From: Crocodylus rhombifer
Taxonomy: Eukaryota > Chordata > Crocodylia > Crocodylidae
NCBI GenBank assembly: GCA_038503035.1
Contig: JAVSML010024594.1
Span: forward strand, 88,367-152,366
Length of the DNA: 64,000 nucleotides
Direction of reading: 5' to 3'
A program made the translations under genes and the position numbers. This document shows, piece after piece, positions 57,481 through 64,000 of this stretch; within the stretch, counting starts at the first letter, position 1; every line of letters starts with the position of its first letter. A model generated the notes under the pieces. The model ran no database searches, had not been told where the DNA came from, and saw only the letters and a program-made list of their open reading frames with translations.

Positions 57481-57959
57481 TGCTTCGCTTGCCAAAACTT
57501 GAAGAGAAATTGTTTCAATTAGCTTTCATGGATCATGAAACCTACCGGCTGGGTATTTTTAGACAAAAGATACAAACACATCCCCAAGCAATGCTAATGC
57601 ACAGCTGGGATTCGTACGTAAGGTCAGCTAACAGTTTAAAAGGAAAAACAGTAAATGAGTTTTACCCAGAAGAGTTAGACAGGGACAGAGAGTCTTCAGC
57701 TCCCAATCAAAATATTTGTATGTCAAGCTATTCCCTCAAAGAAAGTGAGACCAGGACACTGCTTTTTATGCTGTATTTTAAAAAAGCCAAGCTGTGGAGA
57801 CCCAAACTGGTGGCTGGAGTAGGGGATATTTTACAGCATGTGACAGGAGATGTACTGGTCAGCATGCCAGATGCATTTACAAGGCCTCAGGACAAATTAT
57901 TCTCTCCTCAGCTTTACCCAGGAGACACCACTAAAGTCAATAAGGTTGCATGGATGTAA
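57480..57959 (+). other. 159-codon open frame, probably non-coding
   Basis: Long for this AT-rich context and starting with ATG, but the translation shows no domain, signal or coiled coil. The last 70 bases (actaaagtcaataaggttgc, taaccgaggggataatttgg) look like a common reptile repeat end. A chance open frame is more likely than a gene. Confidence 0.2.
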
Positions 57960-60900
57960 CCGAGGGGATAATTTGGCCCCTTCTTTCCTGTTGCACTGAA
58001 GAAAGCAAACTGCATGCAAACATCTTTGCACTGCACCCCCCCACCACAACTGAAATAAAATCCTCAGCCCCAACCAGCCAGGCTGCTTGTGCAGCCAGGT
58101 CACAAAACACAACCAACCACTTTTAAATGTGAGGAAGTGGGAAATGCACACCAGTGGCAAAAACTCCATCCAGACTCAGGGACAACACCGTGCCAAAAAG
58201 AGGATGCATCTTGCCAAACACTGCCTTGAAAGGCAGGTGAACTCACCAGGAACCGTACATGCGGATCAAGGGAGGAATACAGCCTCAGTGACTGTGACTG
58301 GCAATGTTAATGTGAGTGTCTAAAATGAGCTGCCCTGAGCAGCACAGGTCCTCACCCTACATCTCAGTTTGCATTTGCCAGAAACTATCCCTGAGGACTT
58401 GGCTTTTCCTGCTTGTCCTTAGAACTGCAGCCCATTTTGTTCAGCTGAGCATGGTGCCATCTGTGAGCAGAGAGGTAGTTCACCATGGCAGAAGGCAGGG
58501 CAGGGTGGCACGCTGGGGAACTAACTTGTTCAGAGGCAGAGGCCTTCATAGATGACAGCCTCCTTAATCAGTATGGTCACCTATGAGAGCTCCCACCTCT
58601 AAAAGTTGGTCTCCAAGGTGCTACCCTGCTCTCCCTTCTGCCTGACTTCAAGGTAGCATGACTAACTACCTTTCCCTACTTAGAATTGGAAATAGCAATG
58701 GTGTCTGTCTGCAAACCCAGAGATTTTAAGGTTAATCACTTTTATTATTTAACTAAAAACAAAAATGCCCCAAGGTACAGAGGATGCCCCTGAAGTAGGC
58801 TGTCTTCCTATCAATACAAGTATTGTGGCTTCTGAGCTGAGTTACAGCGCAGTCGACCCACCAAGTGACATGCACAAATGAACATTTGGCCTTGGCTTTG
58901 CTTTTTCCTTTTTTAATAATTTAGTCAGTCTGTTTGGAGGTGGAAGGGGAGGGTTCCAAGTCTTCCCTTTCTCGATTATGTGAAACAACAAGGGCAGGGC
59001 CATCCTAGCTATTTTGCTGCCTGGCCAAAATGTTGCCACTCCTCCCTATCCTCACAGAGTACATCAGCTGAATCCGCTCTAGAAATGCAACTGCCACAGG
59101 GTGGGCTGGACCTACGCGATGGCCCTTGAAGCATGGAGTGAAACATGAAGAAAGGCAACCTGCATTTGAGACATCTGTGTGCTGTTGCTGATCTAAGGGA
59201 TGATTTCTATGTTGCTCATGAAATGATGCTAGGTCACATCGGACTCCGGTTGTCCAAAATATGAGCACACATGAAAAACAGCTCATTGCCTTTTCACAAG
59301 CCCCAGATTTCCAATTTGTGGACTGAAAGAAAGCTGGAAAGCCCCCCTCAAAGACAACCAAGGAGCTTCCCCACACAGGGGTTCTTTGGAGACTTGAGCT
59401 GGAAGAGCCAGTTCTGTGCCACTTACTCCCCACTCACATGCATGTGCACATACACATCCACACACTGTCTACAAAGCTCCCAGCAGAACTAGTAAACAGT
59501 GTTCCAGACAATCCTAGGCAGGCAAAGCACTCTTTATGGGGCCACCGCAGTGTAACTTATAGCAGACGTCAGGCCTCTAAATTGCATCAGATGCCACCCT
59601 GCGCCTCAGCGAGCTTTGAAAACACAGCGGATCTAGCTGCTCTCTAGTGCCAGCCCCTCCTGTTGCACCTGGCAAGAGGAATACAGAAGTTCTGTTTAGC
59701 AAGAACTCACAATCTTAGTGTGCATCTCCTATGTTACTGAATTCAGAAATATAAAATTACAGCTTTAACAATCTTAGAAAAAAATCAAATCAACAAACCA
59801 AATAAGTCATTTAATAACCGAATCTCCGTTAAAAATGATCAGAAACAAAATGACAATGCTAGTCTCACTGCCAACAGCTGTGGTCAGCAATGAAATCATT
59901 AACAATACCACATTGCTATTCAAGACTGTAATTCATTCAGTATTAGCAGGTCCGCAGGGGCCTGGCTTGCTTTGCCACATTAAGAACAGAGAACAACAGG
60001 AATCCCTGTTACGAGAAGCTCACTCCCCCCCCACACACACTTTCATCCATCTTCCACCAGCTTCTAAGTGCTATGATTATTCTTTTGTCTCTCTGTGGCT
60101 AACCCATCACCCAAGATACTTTCCTTCTTTTCCCCTCCTGTGCCTCTTCCTACATTATAAAGGTTGGTAACCTCATCAGAAAGTTACCTGTTTCCAGCCA
60201 GGTGAACAGGCAGACAGAGTTGCGGGCTCCACTGCCATACTGTGAGCACATGCTCCGGTAAGATGCAGACTGGTAGCAGAGAAAGCACCCGTGCAACTCG
60301 GCAGCCGTAGTATCACCTTGCACAGCTGCAGCTGTATGAATGTCCAGTCTCCTGATAGCCAGGGGGAGCCTGCTGGAAAACGCAGCCTCGGCACCACAGG
60401 ATTAAACCTGCCTTAGGAGATGAAGTATCCCAACACCTGTCCTGCATGGATCATCCTGCAACCATTACAGTGCAGAAGCATGGACTGTGTAATCCCAAGT
60501 GCTGGGTCTACAAAGGCTCCTGAAAACAGAGATGCCACCTGCACCTCTGGAGGCCTGGGTTCCTTTCTCTTTGTGCAGTGAAATGAGTCACCTTTCACCT
60601 GAAAGTGTCACCAACCAACATCTAGGAATTTATTGTCAGAGACAAAAAGAGACAGGTGTACAGGGCTGGGGGACAAGGCAGTGAAGAAATGGCACCAGAA
60701 CTGCCAGTCCACATCAGATTAGTGGCTCATCCAGGCCAGTCTTCTACACACGACAGAGCCCAGAACCAGAAAGGTGGCTTATGCAATGGTGCATGAAAGC
60801 TAGCAGTGAGGAACTTTACTTCAAATGCTCTTCAGTAACTGATTTATATCAGGAAGAGCAAAAGTTAACATACCACCCTAATTTTTATTCTAATTATATA

Positions 60901-63057
60901 CATTTTTAGTCACTTTTTTAAAGTCCTATTGAGATCTTACATTCAGTGATATCTGGTGACAAGGAATTTCTAAGACAAAATGTACCTGTTGTAATTGCCC
61001 AGGTAAACAAGTATTTATACTTAGATGAAGGTGCGAAGTGTCAATCATCTACATTCTCTTCCCTTTGCTTCTGTCCATATAATCCAGGAAGCTGCAAAAG
61101 CATTCACAATTTATACAGGCTCAAAACTTAGCTAGTCACTTTACCAGGGGACGTTTTCTTATTGCAGGTTAACAGGATTCCTCCCTAAAAAAAAAAAAAT
61201 GTATGTCAATTTTAATAGGAAAACAGTTTCCAAATGCCTTCTATGCCACACGGTTCCCTTCATTACCTTGGCCTGAAAGTGCCTGTGCTCTAGTCGCCCT
61301 AACCCATTCTCTCCCCATAGGCTCCCTGTTACATCATATGCCCATTTAGAGCCAGATACAGCACACTTCACCCACGTGAACAATGCCTTTGGCTTTGCTG
61401 GGACCAAATGTCTGCAGGATGAGGCTGTCTTGAAAGTTCTTCAGGCCAAGGATGGTCTTTTCTTATGTTGGCCAAGTGCCTGCCGTGTTCTGGCTGCTAA
61501 GTAGTGCCAGCTGCAGAAACCAGCTTGCATTTAATTAGCTGCACTTCGTGCAAAAAAAGAGAACAAACAATACAACCTCCCCTTAGCCAGCCTGGATCTC
61601 GCATAGGGCATTTTCTATCAACTGCTAGGGATATTTACTGTCCTTCCTCACAGTAACCACTGATGCCAGAATGCGAGTGCCCTGCTATGACTGCCCCTTG
61701 ATGATGCTTAGATAAACTCATTTCAGAGTGCTGCCAGTGTCATACATGTCTAAGCATTTTGCAGACCTTTGGTGCTGTATTAGCAGCAGTAAATTAACAG
61801 GCTGGTCTGTCAGGCACACGTACGCCAGCAAAATACAGACCGACACCCACTGCCCACACAGCTGGCACTGGTGAAACAGCACAGGTAAGTGAAGGTCCAG
61901 ATCTGGTTAGTGCAGACATGCAAAAACTGACTCTCACAAGTAGACTGCATTCAGAAGGCATGTGAGTGCATTGGAAAGCCTGCAGCAGTTCCCAAGAGTT
62001 TTAGAGCTCTGGGGTCTGAAGAGTAATGAACATCTAGCAGTGGGTTGGGTTAAAAAAAAAAAAAAAGTGTATTTTTCCCAGAGATCCCAAGGAATGTCTC
62101 CAAGACCCAGCTTCCCATTTAAAGGTCATGGCAATGTGAAATATCTACCAGCTATATGGCCATCTGTATTATTAGTCAAGTTTTCTGCTTCTGCCTTTTA
62201 CAAAATTATGGTCCTGCTCATTCTTACCATCTGAAACCTATGATAGAAAAGCACATGTGCATCCCCGCCACCTTAGTGTCTCTCTGTTTTTCCACCAAAG
62301 CCAGTCCTCCTCGAGAACCCAGAGAGCAAAGTTTTCATTACTTGAGGCCAAATCTCACTATTTTCCCTTCATGAAAAAAGATATCCCTATTTGGTAAATG
62401 TTTCACCTTTAAAATTTAGTTATTCGCTTACTTCAGAGTTTTTGTACCTCTTGAAATTTGAGAAATGCTATTAAAAACCCTAAATCTGAATAAAATCTCT
62501 TTAGATTTTGCACTGATGCCACACTTCTTTAGGCTGAACACTCCAAACACCTGAATTACAACAGTGGCAACACAGAAACCTCTCTCAAGTAGCTTTGTTT
62601 CAAAACATTATAAATCAATGAAAACACCCTCAGGTCCACCCAGGCAGCTGATACAGATTTTGGAGCTCTAGGATGATGGGCTGCTGGAATACAGCTACAC
62701 TCGGCATTCTTATAATGCTCTCTAGCACCTGGGGCAGCAAGTCCAGCATTAACAGCAATGTAATAAAATGCTCAAGTGTCTGTCCTTTTTCTGCAATGTA
62801 GTTAACACTGGTTTTGCTGGGCAGGTGTTAGTAAAAATGTTAGATCACTTGTCTACAATACCCATGTGAATGAACTTCACTGCAGAAAGAGCAGATAGGT
62901 GAGCAAGCGTGCTAAGTACCCAGGAGCTGCACAGAGTCCAACATGGGAACCTGTGCTGCAAGCAGGCAGCTTGGTCCCACAGAGCACCCACCACAGCTTC
63001 TTCGGACCTACCAGCAGTAGGTCCAGCCTCTAGTTCTTACACAAACTTCAGTCTCAC
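57960..63057. other. Intron; no further exon supported
   Basis: Several isolated splice-like sites occur (for example a good acceptor and donor enclosing 82 nt at 60,188-60,269 on the minus strand). The frames do not resemble a coiled coil and the length is not a multiple of three. No transposon ends were recognised. Confidence 0.4.
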
Positions 63058-63087
63058 CGTTTCCAGGCTCACAATTTCACCAGCCAG
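63058..63087 (-). CDS. Candidate 30-nt coiled-coil exon
   Basis: Read on the minus strand, a long pyrimidine tract ending in TTTGTTTTCAG precedes the exon, and it is followed by the donor ACG|GTGAGA. The ten codons read LAGEIVSLET with leucine or isoleucine at positions 1, 5 and 8, which is coiled-coil spacing. The phase is 0 at both ends if this frame is right. This would be the most upstream exon of the inferred gene in the window. The exon is very short, so it rests mainly on the quality of the two splice sites and on agreement of phase with the two longer exons. Chance is not excluded. Confidence 0.5.
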
Positions 63088-64000
63088 CTGAAAACAAAGA
63101 GACGAAGCTGGACACTCAGCGACAAAATAAGCTCCAGCCATAAGAACACACCAAACAGAAGTGCCCGCAGGAAAGAAACTCGAACCACCTGCAACAGAGC
63201 GCTCTCAGAGCGTGCTAAGTGCCCCGAAGCATTCCCTTGGGGAGCTCACGGACCACAGGAACAAGATGCTCGAGAGCAACTGCACCCGCCACACTAGGGA
63301 TGTAAGTGTGTGAGCAACATAGCCCAGGCAAGACTCTGTGTGGATCTAGTGCCGTGGGCACATTATCCTCATAGGACAAGAAGCCAAAATTCTGGAATTT
63401 CTGCACAAATCAACTTCAAAAACGGTTATTTCTGGTCACTTAAAACTTCTATATTTAGTATGCTTTTATGTAACAAAGTATATTTTAAATGAAAGGTTAT
63501 TCCAAAAGTTATTTCTTTTAATTCAACATGCCATGTACGGCATCATCAACTTTTTTTTTTGGATCACAAGGGCTGGTGCCAGGAGTCAGAGGTGGAAGGG
63601 TACGGCTCAACACGGGGATGAGAAAGTGGAAGTGTAAATGGCACAGGTGGGGGAAAGAAGAGGCGAGTGGGGTGAAGGTTAGGCAGGTAGGAATCACTGA
63701 CTGGTGGCAAAAAAAACACCAGCTATGCTCCACATTTCCCTTTACCACTTGGCTGTAGATTTTTATCCTCCCACAAATGTCTGGCTTCCTCCTGTACTGC
63801 TCCGTTGGTGTAGCCTCCCCTGAACCAACCCATCTGGCCACAGCTCTCTTCCTTCAGCAACCGTCTCACAGCTCTCTGCTCCAAGGGATCAGGGACTGTC
63901 TCATGCCTTGGCTGCGTGGCAGCAGGAAAGGGCTGTTTTCTGAACATGTGGTTACAAAAATAGCTCGTGAACAAAACAAGCCATATCAGAGTGCCCAAAG
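63088..64000. other. Intron upstream of the 30-nt exon
   Basis: A long open minus-strand frame at 63,723-63,998 lacks good splice borders. No repeat was recognised. Confidence 0.4.

Larger units (their letters stand above)
27923..63087 (-). other. Inferred transcription unit: coiled-coil protein gene, internal part only
   Basis: Three separate minus-strand exons share the same properties: splice sites on both sides, phase 0 at both ends, length a multiple of three, and heptad hydrophobic spacing. This makes it likely that they belong to one gene read from high to low coordinates, with introns of about 28 kb and 6.7 kb. No start codon context, stop codon or polyadenylation site can be assigned, so the gene should continue beyond 64,000 and probably below 27,923. 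More exons may lie in the gaps. The family is not recognised; long coiled-coil proteins of centrosomal, Golgi or ciliary type are possible, but this is inference from composition only. The exons could also belong to two genes. Confidence 0.45.

Noticed and set aside
60188..60269. 82-nt minus-strand candidate exon with very good acceptor
   Set aside because: All three frames are open and none fits the gene; the length breaks phase.
63723..63998. 91-codon minus-strand open frame near the right edge
   Set aside because: Contains the coil-like text VQEEARHLWEDKNLQ, but acceptors are purine-rich and the donor AAGTG|GTAAAG is weak.
1..64000. CRISPR arrays, operons, tRNA or rRNA genes, prophage or endogenous retrovirus
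   Set aside because: Looked for and not seen; the sequence is vertebrate intronic or intergenic DNA, and the recognisable reverse transcriptases are of non-LTR LINE type.

Overview
This window is vertebrate nuclear DNA and is almost entirely non-coding. The best fit is a sauropsid genome, most likely crocodilian or turtle. The main evidence is the repeat content. There are at least ten CR1 LINE copies whose 3' ends finish in the tcatagaa / ttctatga type of tail. There are also much older, decayed L2-clade and CR1/L3-clade LINEs, MIR/CORE-SINE remnants and several hAT-type non-autonomous DNA transposons. I see no Alu, recent L1 or intact endogenous retrovirus, and no bacterial gene organisation. 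One 10-N assembly gap lies at 41,985-41,994. The species call is inference.

The only convincing protein-coding signal is three short exons on the minus strand at 63,058-63,087, 34,672-34,800 and 27,923-28,006. Each has a good acceptor and a good donor, a length divisible by three, an open frame that starts and ends in phase 0, and a heptad coiled-coil pattern. The middle one has leucines at positions 6, 13, 20 and 27, with V, N, M and A at the alternating core positions. Together they suggest that much of the window is intron of one long minus-strand gene for a coiled-coil protein. I could not name the gene. Two weaker exon candidates (22,511-22,585 and 18,726-18,773) and a possible 12-nt microexon (18,477-18,488) lie downstream in the same direction.

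Layout. From 1 to 6.3 kb the sequence is unannotated and partly GC-rich, with one CR1. From 6.3 to 7.7 kb lies an L2-like LINE split by a CR1, and a second such pair lies at 15.5-16.9 kb. From 18 to 28 kb there are AT-rich, conserved-element-like blocks, an L2 3' end, a long antisense CR1, a short telomere-like run, and a 459-bp MITE inserted into an older SINE. From 28.6 to 29.3 kb there is a complete non-autonomous hAT. From 31.8 to 38.5 kb come MIRs, an L3-like LINE, and then a three-layer nest (old L3-like LINE, broken by a hAT, broken in turn by a CR1 with a recognisable reverse transcriptase). From 38.5 to 54 kb the intron carries CR1 tails, decayed antisense LINEs, a related hAT pair, and a striking 38-bp near-palindrome beside an (AC)21 microsatellite. 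From 54.7 to 55.1 kb there is another complete hAT with a 7/8 target-site duplication. From 55 to 64 kb the sequence is largely unique, with one conserved-element-like block and the 30-bp exon.

I found no previously undescribed multi-gene system. The most informative content is the unnamed coiled-coil gene and the nested-transposon record.
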